A DNA stretch of 64,000 nucleotides from Arenibacter antarcticus (GCF_041320605.1 NZ_CP166679.1:2170001-2234000); one strand, 5' to 3'; positions 17,853 through 26,788 are shown, counted from the first letter of the stretch. Program-made: numbers and translations. The notes: generated by a model not told the origin, from the sequence alone.

Positions 17853-18413
17853 TTACTGGATGATACTCCTTTCCTTTCTTTTTTGGATAATCTTTTGAAA
17901 GGATGAAGGGGTAAGGCCGGTTGTTTTTTTAAATTGTGCGGACAAATGCGCTACACTGCTGTAATTAAGCTTATACGCTATTTCTGTTAAAGTAAGATCA
18001 GAATTAATTATTAAGCTCTTAGCATATTCAATCTTTTTAAGTATAATGAAATTTTCAATAGAGGAATAGGTGGTTTCCGAAAATATAGATGATAAATAAG
18101 TATAGGAATAATCTAATTTTTCGGAAAGATGGGTGGAAAAATTATAGCGTTTTGGACCCTCTTCATCATGAACCCATTCCGTTATAATATCCTTAATACG
18201 TTGCACCAAAGCAACTTGTTGGTCATCCATTATCTCTATACCATAGAGGTCCAGAGTACTGGTGATATTTTGCTTTTCAATTAGAGATGGGGAACGCTTA
18301 AATTCCACCTCCCCCACTCCGTGAATGATATATTCTAAACCTAGGATATCCAGTTGTTCACGTAAAACAGTTTTACATATTTTGTTAAAATCGAATTTTA
18401 CGTAGACTCTCAT
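17853..18413 (-). CDS. AraC-type helix-turn-helix protein, first gene of a kinase operon
   Basis: The 186-aa protein carries a C-terminal AraC-type DNA-binding domain (about residues 85-180), with LTEIAYKLNYSSVAHLSAQF and the final GLTPSSFQK. The N-terminal 80 residues look like a short alpha/beta domain (MRVYVKFDFNKIC) known from flavobacterial regulators preceding receiver genes. It is cotranscribed with the response regulator and kinase downstream. I infer that the three form one signalling unit in which the AraC protein provides the DNA-binding output missing from the receiver. Confidence 0.85.
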   Translation of the reverse strand: MRVYVKFDFNKICKTVLREQLDILGLEYIIHGVGEVEFKRSPSLIEKQNITSTLDLYGIEIMDDQQVALVQRIKDIITEWVHDEEGPKRYNFSTHLSEKLDYSYTYLSSIFSETTYSSIENFIILKKIEYAKSLIINSDLTLTEIAYKLNYSSVAHLSAQFKKTTGLTPSSFQKIIQKRKERSIIQ

Positions 18414-18769
18414 TGGTTACCAAAAAATTATGGTCAGGATGTTAAGATATTGTTCAAAATATAACAAATATAACTCCTTTCCAACTTAGATTTTCATTTT
18501 ATTTAAAGAGGGTGGCTAATTTTGGATTTTTCGGACTGGGTACTTTTTAAATTTGTCAAGAAGATTTTAGGCCTTTGAGAGTCTGCCAGTGCTTTGCAAT
18601 CCATGCGTGTGATAGGCAGAAATAGTTAATTATTTTTAGAGCATACCTATTTAATAAGTGCCGAAAAGATTTTACCTATCATCTAAAAAAGCTAGATAGG
18701 GATACTGCTTTTATAGGTCCTTAACGGGAAGGAAGTGTTGCAAGTAGGATATCTGAGAAATACAAGCAC
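18414..18769. other. Intergenic region upstream of the AraC/RR/HK operon
   Basis: About 350 bases without a credible gene. TATATTTG on the minus strand (CAAATATA at 18465-18472) could be the -7 element of the operon promoter, about 55 bases before the start codon, but no well-placed TTTG -33 box accompanies it. Confidence 0.35.
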
Positions 18770-18808
18770 AAAAACGGACATCATCCGTAGAGGAGAATGT
18801 CCGTTTTT
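18770..18808. terminator. Bidirectional intrinsic terminator
   Basis: AAAAACGGACAT (18770-18781) pairs exactly with ATGTCCGTTTTT (18797-18808). It gives a T run on both strands and probably ends the small lipoprotein transcript that stops at 18836. Confidence 0.85.
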
Positions 18809-18835
18809 ATTGATAATTATAATTATTGGGGGATT

Positions 18836-19027
18836 TTAAAGGTCGTCTGTCGCATCGTCTATTTCGTCTCCAATCTCTTCTACACCTTCTTCAATTCCGT
18901 CTCCTACATCATCGATGCCTTCCTCAATTTTCTCTCCGGCAGTTTTATCTTCCCTGCATCCCGTAAATGTTGAAAGTGATACACTAAAAAGCAAGGCGAA
19001 TAAAAAGTAAATTATTGATTTTTTCAT
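18836..19027 (-). CDS. Small acidic lipoprotein
   Basis: The 63-aa precursor has a lipoprotein signal peptide with the lipobox TFTGC (Cys near residue 23). The mature part of about 40 residues is strongly acidic and repetitive, with EEGIDDVGDGIEEGVEEI-type heptad-like spacing suggesting an amphipathic helix. It is probably anchored in the inner or outer membrane. Such tiny acidic lipoproteins commonly accompany DUF1328 and other stress genes in flavobacteria, and a DUF1328 gene lies 84 bases upstream here. No function is known. Confidence 0.7.
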   Translation of the reverse strand: MKKSIIYFLFALLFSVSLSTFTGCREDKTAGEKIEEGIDDVGDGIEEGVEEIGDEIDDATDDL

Positions 19028-19111
19028 CTTTTTTAAATTTAGATTTAATTAATAGTTGTAGATTATAATTTTGTCTCATTATATAATACTCATGAGACAT
19101 GGTGTTTTGAT

Positions 19112-19273
19112 TTAAATCCTTTTTCTTCCTGTAAATAGTGAGATCACAAATAGAATCAAGAAGATAAAAAACAGGATTTTCGCAATACTGGCTGCTCCTG
19201 CGGCGATACCACCAAAACCAAAAATAGCGGCTATTATCGCCAAAATTATGAATGTAATTGTCCAACGTAACAT
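19112..19273 (-). CDS. DUF1328 family small membrane protein
   Basis: Reading the minus strand from the ATG at 19271-19273 gives a 53-aa protein that begins [20 protein letters not shown], continues through a [13 protein letters not shown] centre and ends in a second hydrophobic segment plus TGRKRI. This is the standard DUF1328 (YtjA) form of two membrane helices around a Gly/Ala-rich turn. YtjA-type proteins are induced by membrane and osmotic stress; their role is unknown. It is too short for usual ORF cut-offs, and a longer out-of-frame reading over the same bases is spurious. It is followed by the acidic lipoprotein in the same direction. Confidence 0.9.
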   Translation of the reverse strand: MLRWTITFIILAIIAAIFGFGGIAAGAASIAKILFFIFLILFVISLFTGRKRI

Positions 19274-19604
19274 AATGATTGATTTTTAAGGGTTAAACTT
19301 ATGGGCCGTATTACCTGCCCTTCATTACAAAGATTATTGAATTTTAACAATTTGCTTAACCACATCACATTAAAAATTAACTCAGATAGTAATCAAAAAA
19401 CGAGTTGTCAGGGTGTGTTATGAGGCGGATAATCAGTTGGTTAGTTTTTTGTTTGTTATTAAATCATGGGCTGGAGGTGCACCTGATTCAAAGATAACCT
19501 AGCGAATCATAATAACACTTCAGCAATGGTGAAGTTGATTTCCTATTAGGCTTTATGACGATTTTGATGCTTTTAGGAAACTGCTTTTGTTAAATTTGGT
19601 TGCA
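19274..19604. other. 331-bp intergenic region, nothing recognised
   Basis: The region separates the DUF1328 gene start from the 3' end of the SRAP-like gene. It is AT-rich and shows no gene, terminator or repeat that can be supported. It must hold the promoter of the DUF1328 gene, but no clear TAnnTTTG box was found. Confidence 0.4.
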
Positions 19605-20342
19605 TCACTGGGCAAGTAATTCCATTCCATTTTCCAAAATTATCCTAGACGGAGCTGCCTCATAACTAACAGGGGACAACATGGAGGTATAGGATATATT
19701 ATTTTTAAAAAATTCTTTTGAAATTGGGTGGGCAATCAATTTAAAATCTGGAGTGGACTTAAGTAGGTTTTTTATTCCGTCCTCATTTAAATCCTCGTTC
19801 AACCAGTCTTTATGTAGTTCGTTAGGGAGCATTAATGGGATAGTTCTGTCTAAATTTTGAACATTTTTGAGCCCATGGTCCGTAGTAGAGGTAATTATCG
19901 CACAGCTTAAGAAACCATCTTCCAATCTATTGTAAATACCGGTAAGGCAAAATGGTAACCCAGATTGTCTATGAAAGTAATAGGGGTAAAGTTCGCCATT
20001 AATAAGATAAGACGTAAAAAAACCGGTAACGGGAATCAAGCATCTTCTTTGTAATAGGGCAGGAGCGAACCAAGACGGGTTGTTCAAGGAATCAATATTT
20101 AGGTTTAGGGAATTAATGACATCTTGAAAAACACTCCAATCATCTTCGTAGTTTTCAGGTAATATTCCCCATATAGCAGGAATAATGTATTGCTTTTCTT
20201 CCATGGTAATAATAGGAATGGTGACCTCTTCTATTCCGTTTATCAATACTTGTTTGCGATATAGATTGGGGTATTTGAAAAGTTTATTGTATTCCGTTTG
20301 TAATGTAGGAACGCTGGCCGTATTGGATAGCTTATAATACAT
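19605..20342 (-). CDS. SRAP-fold (HMCES/YedK-like) protein with missing catalytic residues
   Basis: SRAP proteins crosslink to abasic sites in single-stranded DNA through an N-terminal Cys2 and assisting Asn, Glu and His residues. The 245-aa protein keeps the fold marks: AIWGILP near residue 58, RRCLIPVTGFF near 100 and the late PLMLP. But it starts M-Y-Y, so Cys2 is replaced by Tyr; GFYEW is GFFTS, removing the Glu; and the H-x-R-M-P motif reads LDRTIP, removing the His. The Asn of N-A-R-x-E may survive in LNLNID. It is therefore unlikely to form the thiazolidine crosslink. No gene neighbours share its transcript. Confidence 0.75.
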   Translation of the reverse strand: MYYKLSNTASVPTLQTEYNKLFKYPNLYRKQVLINGIEEVTIPIITMEEKQYIIPAIWGILPENYEDDWSVFQDVINSLNLNIDSLNNPSWFAPALLQRRCLIPVTGFFTSYLINGELYPYYFHRQSGLPFCLTGIYNRLEDGFLSCAIITSTTDHGLKNVQNLDRTIPLMLPNELHKDWLNEDLNEDGIKNLLKSTPDFKLIAHPISKEFFKNNISYTSMLSPVSYEAAPSRIILENGMELLAQ

Positions 20343-20515
20343 AAATTTTTTTGTGTAATATAGTATTTGTCCGAAATTTTTTTGCTTTAATAAAATTTAT
20401 TTGTGATTGGTATACTGTGCACCAAAATACAATAGCTGTTATTTTACCTAAATAAATTCTCGTGGACTGTGCATCGTAAAATAATCTGTTTTTAATATTT
20501 TTTTATTTTAAGGTA

Positions 20516-20540
20516 AAATAGGGTGCCAAGCACCCTATTT
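20516..20540 (-). terminator. Weak hairpin after the PA2169-type gene
   Basis: AAATAGGGTG (20516-20525) pairs with CACCCTATTT (20531-20540) around CCAAG. On the minus strand it follows the stop at 20568 and ends in ATTTT, a weak terminator. Confidence 0.5.
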
Positions 20541-20567
20541 CCAGATTCCTGCTATAAAGGCTACATG

Positions 20568-21017
20568 CTATCTTACATCCTCCAAGCGCTTCACCTGATT
20601 TAGATCAGCTTGGATTTGGTTCATTTGTTTTGTTAAAAGAGTGGTGGTGCTAAGGGGCAAGCTAGTTTCGGACAATAGATCCCTATATTCCTTAACGGCC
20701 GCTTTTTCACCTCTAATAGCTTCTTCTAGCATGGCCTCCGGTTTATCCGAAGAAAAGAAGGCCTTAACGTCCATCCAAGCTCTATGTGCCACACCAGTGA
20801 CACTTCCTCCCTCATCCACTTCCTGACCAAAATTTTGGATCTCGGTTTTTAGTGCATTGCCAAAATTATACCGCTCTTTGCTCTTTCTACCGAAAAATGC
20901 TTTTAAAAGCGCATGATCCGAATTTTCAGCCGCTTTTTTATACCCTTTTTCCGCATCATAGGTCTTCTCTAATAATTCGTTTAATTTTTCTCCTACGTTT
21001 TTAGTATATGTGCTCAT
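20568..21017 (-). CDS. PA2169 family four-helix-bundle protein (DUF2383)
   Basis: The 149-aa helical protein matches the PA2169/DUF2383 group, a ferritin-like four-helix bundle with E-x-x-H-type positions (AAENSDHALLKAFF and ERYNFGNAL; later EEAIRGEKAAVKEYRDLL). Members are small soluble stress proteins, often near Dps, DUF1328 or osmotic-stress genes. There is no signal peptide. The gene stands alone with a weak terminator. Metal binding is plausible but not demonstrated for the family as a whole. Confidence 0.85.
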   Translation of the reverse strand: MSTYTKNVGEKLNELLEKTYDAEKGYKKAAENSDHALLKAFFGRKSKERYNFGNALKTEIQNFGQEVDEGGSVTGVAHRAWMDVKAFFSSDKPEAMLEEAIRGEKAAVKEYRDLLSETSLPLSTTTLLTKQMNQIQADLNQVKRLEDVR

Positions 21018-21224
21018 ATTTCATTGATTTTTATGTTCTCGACAGATTTGTTTTCTAGGGATGGCTATCGATTAACATCCGTTTCTCAAAGTTAATAGTC
21101 TATGTTATAATGTTTTAACTCGAAAAAAATAATTTTTATCGCATTGCGATACAATATTGATCAGGAACGGTAAACGCCAGTTTTGTTTTCATTACATTTA
21201 ATCCCGTTGATAGGCTTGTGATAA

Positions 21225-22448
21225 ATGAAAAATAAGGTACATTATTATGTAGGATTTGGGTTTGTCCTGTTCATATTTGCTATTCATATGTTGCCAGTAT
21301 CGGATAGTATGTTGAATGAGAACAATACTAAACTTTCCCAGGTATTTTTAAAGTCCCAGATAAGGTATCATCAGGAATTCACCCCTTTTGCAAGAAGGCC
21401 CCTTACCTCTTTATTAATTGAGGGTGCCTCTAGTGTTTTTGGAATTACACTAGGGGAAGCCTTTGTCCTAATTAATTTTATGTTGCTATTTATCTGCGGA
21501 CTGTTGGTGTATAAAACTTCATTTAAACTCCATGGAAGCCCTGGGAATGCCCTTCTGAATTTGGTGTTTTTCTTCATGACATTCTCCATAGTATTCTCCT
21601 TTTTTCCGCCAATATTTACCTATGATGAGCCTTTGCAATATTGTTTACTACTGCTATCTATCTTGGCATTTATCAATAACAAGTGGGGATACTATGTGCT
21701 ATTTTTTTCTTTGGCCATTATCGCTAGGGAAAGTAGTGTCTTTCTTATACCTGGAATTGTGATTATTGGATTGGGTTCGGGTCTGGTTTCGGTTAAGCAC
21801 TGGTCTCTTAAAGAAATACGAAAATGGGTGCTACTATTTTTACCAATACCCATATATACTGTTTATCTGCTTTTATTTCTTTGGAATACTGGTTTGTGGC
21901 AAGAGACCTCAGATATAGCCGCCAGTAGGTTTCAATGTGTGCAAGATAATTTTGGGACAATGGCTAGTGCCAAGGAAACCCTATTCTCCTTTATCCTAGT
22001 CTTGGGACCGGTGTTTTATTTATTGCTTATGGCGCAGCGGACTATGCGTTTTAAAGGGCTGCAAAAACGGTATATTAAAGCGTTTATTCTTGCTGTAATT
22101 GTTAATACGCCCATTGTTATGTTGGCAACATTGGCTAGGGAAGCCCGATTATATGCCCTGCCCCTAATTTTTTTATGGCCATTGGTAGGACAATTATTTG
22201 GTAAGGAATTAATGTTGATGTGCAAGGCTCAGCTATATCTGGATTGCTTTCGAAGCCTAAGAAATAAATTGTATTTACTTGGATCTGTCACTTTAAATTA
22301 TTGGATATCCTTTAAAGTCTATGTTCCCAGTTTCCCATCTAAGGACAATTTTTTTAACGAATATTTTTTTATAATGCTCCTACTCATTTCAATACATTTT
22401 ATATTGCACAACTACCACCGCAATCAACTTAAAAGGAATTCAAATTGA
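21225..22448 (+). CDS. Polytopic membrane protein, possible glycosyltransferase-like
   Basis: The 407-aa product has about nine or ten membrane segments spread along its length. A DE pair in FTYDEPLQYC near residue 135 and the RESS motif in IIARESSVFLIPG near 165 resemble the DE/H-type first-loop and later motifs of C-type membrane glycosyltransferases, but the match is loose. It lies alone, ending 8 bases from the convergent MscS gene. Function is unassigned; a lipid- or glycan-related transferase is a guess. Confidence 0.5.
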   Translation: MKNKVHYYVGFGFVLFIFAIHMLPVSDSMLNENNTKLSQVFLKSQIRYHQEFTPFARRPLTSLLIEGASSVFGITLGEAFVLINFMLLFICGLLVYKTSFKLHGSPGNALLNLVFFFMTFSIVFSFFPPIFTYDEPLQYCLLLLSILAFINNKWGYYVLFFSLAIIARESSVFLIPGIVIIGLGSGLVSVKHWSLKEIRKWVLLFLPIPIYTVYLLLFLWNTGLWQETSDIAASRFQCVQDNFGTMASAKETLFSFILVLGPVFYLLLMAQRTMRFKGLQKRYIKAFILAVIVNTPIVMLATLAREARLYALPLIFLWPLVGQLFGKELMLMCKAQLYLDCFRSLRNKLYLLGSVTLNYWISFKVYVPSFPSKDNFFNEYFFIMLLLISIHFILHNYHRNQLKRNSN

Positions 22449-22455
22449 TGGTAGA

Positions 22456-23337
22456 TTAGGATTCTTGGTTGGGCTTCCTAAAGTCTTTTGGAAAATCCAA
22501 GGTCCTGATAGGGAACGGAATATTAATATCGTTTTTGTCGAAGGCTTTTTTAATGGCGATCATGGCTTCTGTCTTAGCTTTTAAAATCTCTATTGAGGAG
22601 GTGGCTTTTACCCAGAACCGAGTTTCAAAATTGATGGAACTATCCCCGAATTCGGTATAAATAAAAATGATCTCCCCATGCTTTTCTACCGCATCAAATG
22701 TTTCCGTAATGGTCTTTTTTACCAAGGTACGGACAAACTCCAGATCGGAGGAATAACCAACACCACAAGTTAGGATGACCTTGGATTGTGAAGTTGAAGA
22801 AAAGTTCTTCAGCGGATTTTCCAGAACCAGCTTATTGGGAATATAGACCAAATTGTTATCGGGTTGTTTAATGGTTACCGCACGGAGGTCTATATTGACT
22901 ACCTCCCCTGAATAATCATTGCTCTCTATCCAGTCTCCAAATCTGATTTCCTTAATATAAGAAAGAATTATACCAGAATAAGTGTTGGCTAAAGCCCCTT
23001 GTAGTGCTAGACCTATTGCCAGACCGGCAACCCCTGCACCAGCTAAAAGTGTATTTAAGGTTTTGCTCAGGTCCAGTATTCCTAAGATTAAAAAAAGCGC
23101 AGCAAAAATAACCAGTATGGATATTAATCTGGCAATTACATTTTTCATTGATTTTTGTAAACTGCTCTTCTCAAGTAGTTTTAAGGTCAGTTTGGAAATG
23201 TATTTAGAAAGGAAAACAGCCATTATAAAAACGAAAGATGCTATTATGATGTTTGGCAGATTAATAATCAGGCTATTCATCCAGGAAGATAAATTATTGA
23301 TCATTTCCTCCCATGCTTCTTCAAGTTTAAGTCTCAT
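22456..23337 (-). CDS. Small-conductance mechanosensitive channel (MscS family)
   Basis: The 293-aa protein has three membrane segments: about residues 20-45, 65-88 and the pore helix 93-122. The pore helix shows the Gly/Ala pattern AGAGVAGLAIGLALQGALAN, and the beta domain follows with IRFGDWIE near 135 and the IPNKLVLENPLKNFSS region. MscS channels open under membrane tension to release solutes during hypo-osmotic shock. Length and order match E. coli MscS. It is transcribed alone and converges on the 21225 gene. A separate hairpin and small RNA candidate lie just upstream. Confidence 0.93.
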   Translation of the reverse strand: MRLKLEEAWEEMINNLSSWMNSLIINLPNIIIASFVFIMAVFLSKYISKLTLKLLEKSSLQKSMKNVIARLISILVIFAALFLILGILDLSKTLNTLLAGAGVAGLAIGLALQGALANTYSGIILSYIKEIRFGDWIESNDYSGEVVNIDLRAVTIKQPDNNLVYIPNKLVLENPLKNFSSTSQSKVILTCGVGYSSDLEFVRTLVKKTITETFDAVEKHGEIIFIYTEFGDSSINFETRFWVKATSSIEILKAKTEAMIAIKKAFDKNDINIPFPIRTLDFPKDFRKPNQES

Positions 23338-23444
23338 CTTTTTAGGTTTTAGTGCTTGTCCTGTTGGTGTTGTTAAGTCAATTTAAAATATATAAGGCGA
23401 TATATTAAATAGAATTACTAAGGATTTACAAAGGTAATATAAAC

Positions 23445-23484
23445 AAAAATGGCTCCGAAGATAAAGTATCACGGAACCATTTTT
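23445..23484 (-). terminator. Intrinsic terminator in the mscS/DUF2254 divergent region
   Basis: AAAATGGCTCCG pairs with CGGAACCATTTT with one G-U or mismatch position, across a 14-nt loop, and A/T runs flank both sides. No protein gene ends here on either strand, which is why a non-coding transcript is suspected. Confidence 0.7.
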
Positions 23485-23648
23485 CAACAACCAACCAAAT
23501 TTTTACGCTATTATTTTAGTACTACACCTCAACAGCTTACTAAAATAATAATGGGGAATACGTTCAGGAATTAGTATTAATATTTTATAAATAGGCTGTA
23601 ATTAATACGTCTATAATAATATGATCTTTAATCTTTTACAACTCTAAT
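23445..23648 (-). ncRNA. Candidate structured small RNA
   Basis: On the minus strand, TATATTTG (CAAATATA at 23654-23661) fits the -7 promoter element. A 13-bp perfect stem follows at 23538-23550 and 23509-23521 with a 16-nt loop, then a TTGGTTGGTTG single-stranded stretch, and a terminator hairpin with a T run at 23445-23484. No reading frame of note spans it. The predicted transcript is about 200 nt and ends before the MscS start codon at 23337, so it is unlikely to be only a leader. No -33 box was found at the right spacing, and no Rfam family could be checked. Confidence 0.45.
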
Positions 23649-23798
23649 TTCTACAAATATAGATTTACTATTCCCCTAAGAAGTGCTCTATCCCAAATTT
23701 TATTGATCCTTATAAAGAATATTTATGCTGCATTTCGGTAGGTGAAGAGAGCTGTATGTCAATCGATTGTGCTAGGATTTTAAGGGAATACGTCACCT

Positions 23799-25148
23799 AT
23801 GGTTGTTATAATGTTTATCTTTAAACATCTAAATTCAGTAAGCAATATGTTCCGATCAATCCTAAAAATGGCTAAGGAAGTTTATGGGAGAGTAGTGCAG
23901 AGCATAGCATTTTATCCTGTTATTATTGCCTTAGGTTTTCTGATTCTTGCTTTTTCTATTTTACAATTGGAGAGTTTGGACTTGGCTAAATCCATAAGTG
24001 ATAAGGTGCCTTATCTCTTTATTTCGGATTATGAAACGGCACGGGCAATTTTAACCACCTTAATCGGGGGCGTCCTTTCCTTAACGGTTTTTAGTTTTAC
24101 CATGGTTATGGTAGTGCTTAGTCAGGCTTCCTCCAATTTTTCACCGCGCCTTTTGCCCAGTTTAATTTCCAATAAAAAACATCAATTTATTTTAGGGGTC
24201 TATATCGGAACTTTGTTGTATTGTATCATCATCCTGATTGTTTTAGGCGCTAAGGGAATAGATTCTGCTTCCTTGGGATTTTCTACTATGTTGGCGGCAC
24301 TGTGGGGAGTAAGCTGCGTTGCTTTATTCGTTTATTTTATACACAGTATATCCACTTCCATTCAAATTCAAAATATTATAGAGGGAATCTACGCCTCTAG
24401 TAATAAACAGATAGATCGGGAGATTGATAATGCTAAAGACACCCAAATGGGGCTGCAACAAGTGCAAACCGAGGGATTTTCAACTGTCTTTGCACCGATA
24501 ACAGGTTATTTTAGGGGCTTTGATGCCGCTCTACTGCCCGATTCCTTTGTTTCCGCTGGTAACCAAATTGAGGTTTTGCCTTATTTGGGAGCCCATATAT
24601 GGGAAGGAATGCCCATGTTGCGACTTAAAAATAAGGTAGAGGGAGACGATCTGGATGCCGTATTATTTTGTTGCCACTTGTCCAAAAACCGCAATGACCA
24701 TAATGATGGGATTGGTGGTATGGTTAAGCTAATGGAGATTGCGGTAAAGGCTATGTCTCCTGGAATAAACGACCCAGGAACTGCAATTGATGCCATAACA
24801 AAACTCACTCCCCTGTTGCAGAAAACAATGAGATTCCCTAAAATCACTTCTGTTTCTCTTGAAGAGGGGAAAATTATCCTTATTAAAAACTTTATCAGCG
24901 CATCGGACTTGATGCAAATCTTAATACAGCCAATAAGATTATATGCAAAAAAGGACAATTCTGTAGTTGCTACTCTTATTGGTGCCTTGGGTTTTTTGGA
25001 ACGGGATACCCAGATTTCTATAGAAAACAGGGAGTGTATAAGGAAAGAAATTCAGGCCTTAAAAAGGGATGTGGAAGAAAATATCACCAATTCCCTGGAC
25101 AGGGAGCGAATAGTGAAGATGTTTCAAGACATTATAGATACACAATAG
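23799..25148 (+). CDS. DUF2254 family membrane protein
   Basis: The 449-aa protein shows the DUF2254 pattern of four N-terminal membrane segments (about residues 40-62, 90-115, 135-155 and 165-190) followed by a large soluble part. Family marks include LSLTVFSFTMVMVVLSQASSNFSPRLL near residues 97-120 (a stretch shared by nearly all members) and GINDPGTAIDAI near 325. The start is uncertain: ATGs at 23799, 23811 and inside the next 25 codons are possible, and the longest is used. It runs in the same direction as the dehydrogenase that starts 72 bases downstream. The family's function is unknown. Confidence 0.88.
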   Translation: MVVIMFIFKHLNSVSNMFRSILKMAKEVYGRVVQSIAFYPVIIALGFLILAFSILQLESLDLAKSISDKVPYLFISDYETARAILTTLIGGVLSLTVFSFTMVMVVLSQASSNFSPRLLPSLISNKKHQFILGVYIGTLLYCIIILIVLGAKGIDSASLGFSTMLAALWGVSCVALFVYFIHSISTSIQIQNIIEGIYASSNKQIDREIDNAKDTQMGLQQVQTEGFSTVFAPITGYFRGFDAALLPDSFVSAGNQIEVLPYLGAHIWEGMPMLRLKNKVEGDDLDAVLFCCHLSKNRNDHNDGIGGMVKLMEIAVKAMSPGINDPGTAIDAITKLTPLLQKTMRFPKITSVSLEEGKIILIKNFISASDLMQILIQPIRLYAKKDNSVVATLIGALGFLERDTQISIENRECIRKEIQALKRDVEENITNSLDRERIVKMFQDIIDTQ

Positions 25149-25220
25149 ATACACAAGGGATTTAACAAATCCGAGAGAGGAATTTTATATAGGTTCTAAA
25201 AATCATTAAAAAATAAGGAC

Positions 25221-26582
25221 ATGGAATATTTACGTTCAATTAATCCGTACAACCAGCAATTACTGGAAAAATATAAGCGTTTTTCGGACCCCGAAATAGG
25301 AACGGTGCTAAAAAAAACCGAAGACACTTTTTTAGAATGGAAATCAGAAAGTGTTGAAAATAGGGTGGTGTTGCTTAAAAATCTTGGAAAGACATTATTG
25401 AGAAATAAGGAGAAGTATAGTGTTTTAATGGCAAAAGAAATGGGTAAACCCCTAACTCAAGCGGTTGCTGAGGTGGAGAAATGTGCATGGGTATGCGATT
25501 TTTATGCTAAAAATGCGGTTCAATTTCTTTCAGACGATCTAATAGAGACCGAAGCTGGGGAGAGTTTTATTAGTTACGACCCTATAGGCTGTGTATTGGC
25601 AATAATGCCTTGGAACTTTCCTTTTTGGCAGGTAATCCGATGTGCTGCACCTACGCTCACTGCGGGGAATACTCTAATTTTGAAACACGCGAGCAATGTC
25701 TCTGGTTGCGCAATAGCTCTTCAAGAATTGTTTATTTCTGCAGGGTACCCTAAGGGCTGTTTTCAAGTGATTTTGGCTGATCACAAGCAGTTGGAAGCTG
25801 TGATGGAAAGCGATATCGTACAGGGGGTAAGTCTTACTGGAAGTGAAAAAGCCGGGCGTTCAATAGCAAGTTTGGCAGGGAAGAACTTAAAAAGGTCCGT
25901 TATGGAACTAGGGGGCAATAATGCTTGTATAGTGTGGGAAGATGCGGATCTAGACAAATATTTAGATACTATGGTCAATGCCCGTATGCTAAACAATGGG
26001 CAGAGTTGTATAGCCGCAAAACGATTTATTGTAGTGGAAGAAATATACGGGGAATTTCTGTCCAGATTTAGAGATATAGTAAGAGCCCTAAAAATTGGGG
26101 ATCCCTTGAATGTAAGCACTGATATTGGCGTATTGGCCCGTGAGGATTTAGCCCATTCCCTTTCCGATCAAGTAGAGAAATCCATAAAAATGGGAGCGGT
26201 GGTAGATTATGGTAATTCTAGGAGTGGAGCCTATTATGAACCTACCATAATTACGGAGGTTAGGCCGGGTATGCCTGCTTTTGACGAAGAGCTTTTTGGG
26301 CCGGTGGCAGCAATTATAAAGGCTAAAGATAGGACCGATGCATTGGCACTTGCCACTAAATCAAAATTTGGATTGGGAACCATGTTGTTTACGGAAGACC
26401 TGGAAAGTGCACGTAAAGTAGTTGGGGACATTCCTGATGGAGCATTTTTTATAAATGAGATGGTGAAATCCGATCCACGTTTGCCCTTTGGAGGCACTAA
26501 AGCTTCAGGGTATGGACGCGAATTGTCTTTAGAGGGTATGTTGGAATTTGTCAATAAAAAGACCGTCTATATCGCTAAGTAG
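25221..26582 (+). CDS. NAD(P)-dependent (succinate-)semialdehyde dehydrogenase
   Basis: The 453-aa enzyme belongs to the aldehyde dehydrogenase superfamily, closest in form to short succinate-semialdehyde dehydrogenases (YneI/Sad type). It shows PWNFPFWQVIR near residue 130, the nucleotide-binding LTGSEKAGRSIA near 203, general base E229 in MELGGNN and nucleophile C263 in NNGQSCIAAKRF. The late PFGGTKASGYGRE motif is present. It oxidises an aldehyde to an acid in the cytoplasm; GABA breakdown is one likely source. No transaminase gene adjoins it, so the substrate is inferred from family only. Confidence 0.9.
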   Translation: MEYLRSINPYNQQLLEKYKRFSDPEIGTVLKKTEDTFLEWKSESVENRVVLLKNLGKTLLRNKEKYSVLMAKEMGKPLTQAVAEVEKCAWVCDFYAKNAVQFLSDDLIETEAGESFISYDPIGCVLAIMPWNFPFWQVIRCAAPTLTAGNTLILKHASNVSGCAIALQELFISAGYPKGCFQVILADHKQLEAVMESDIVQGVSLTGSEKAGRSIASLAGKNLKRSVMELGGNNACIVWEDADLDKYLDTMVNARMLNNGQSCIAAKRFIVVEEIYGEFLSRFRDIVRALKIGDPLNVSTDIGVLAREDLAHSLSDQVEKSIKMGAVVDYGNSRSGAYYEPTIITEVRPGMPAFDEELFGPVAAIIKAKDRTDALALATKSKFGLGTMLFTEDLESARKVVGDIPDGAFFINEMVKSDPRLPFGGTKASGYGRELSLEGMLEFVNKKTVYIAK

Positions 26583-26788
26583 CGTATAGTTATCTAATTT
26601 GTATTGTATAACGACTACAGAAAGCTTGTTTGCGAAATGTAAAGTTAAGCAATTAGTCTGGTCGAACGCTGTTGTATCCTCGCTGATATATGGATTAGCA
26701 GACTACACAGGTACGGTTATTGTACCCTACTTTTTAGCCATTCCCCTTAAACTGGCCTTTAAGTATTCAAATTAGAATTGACAACAAC

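Noticed and set aside
18984..19265. 93-aa minus-strand open frame over the DUF1328 gene
   Set aside because: It is out of frame with the clear 53-aa DUF1328 protein, rich in Trp, Tyr and Arg in an unnatural way, and has no family marks.
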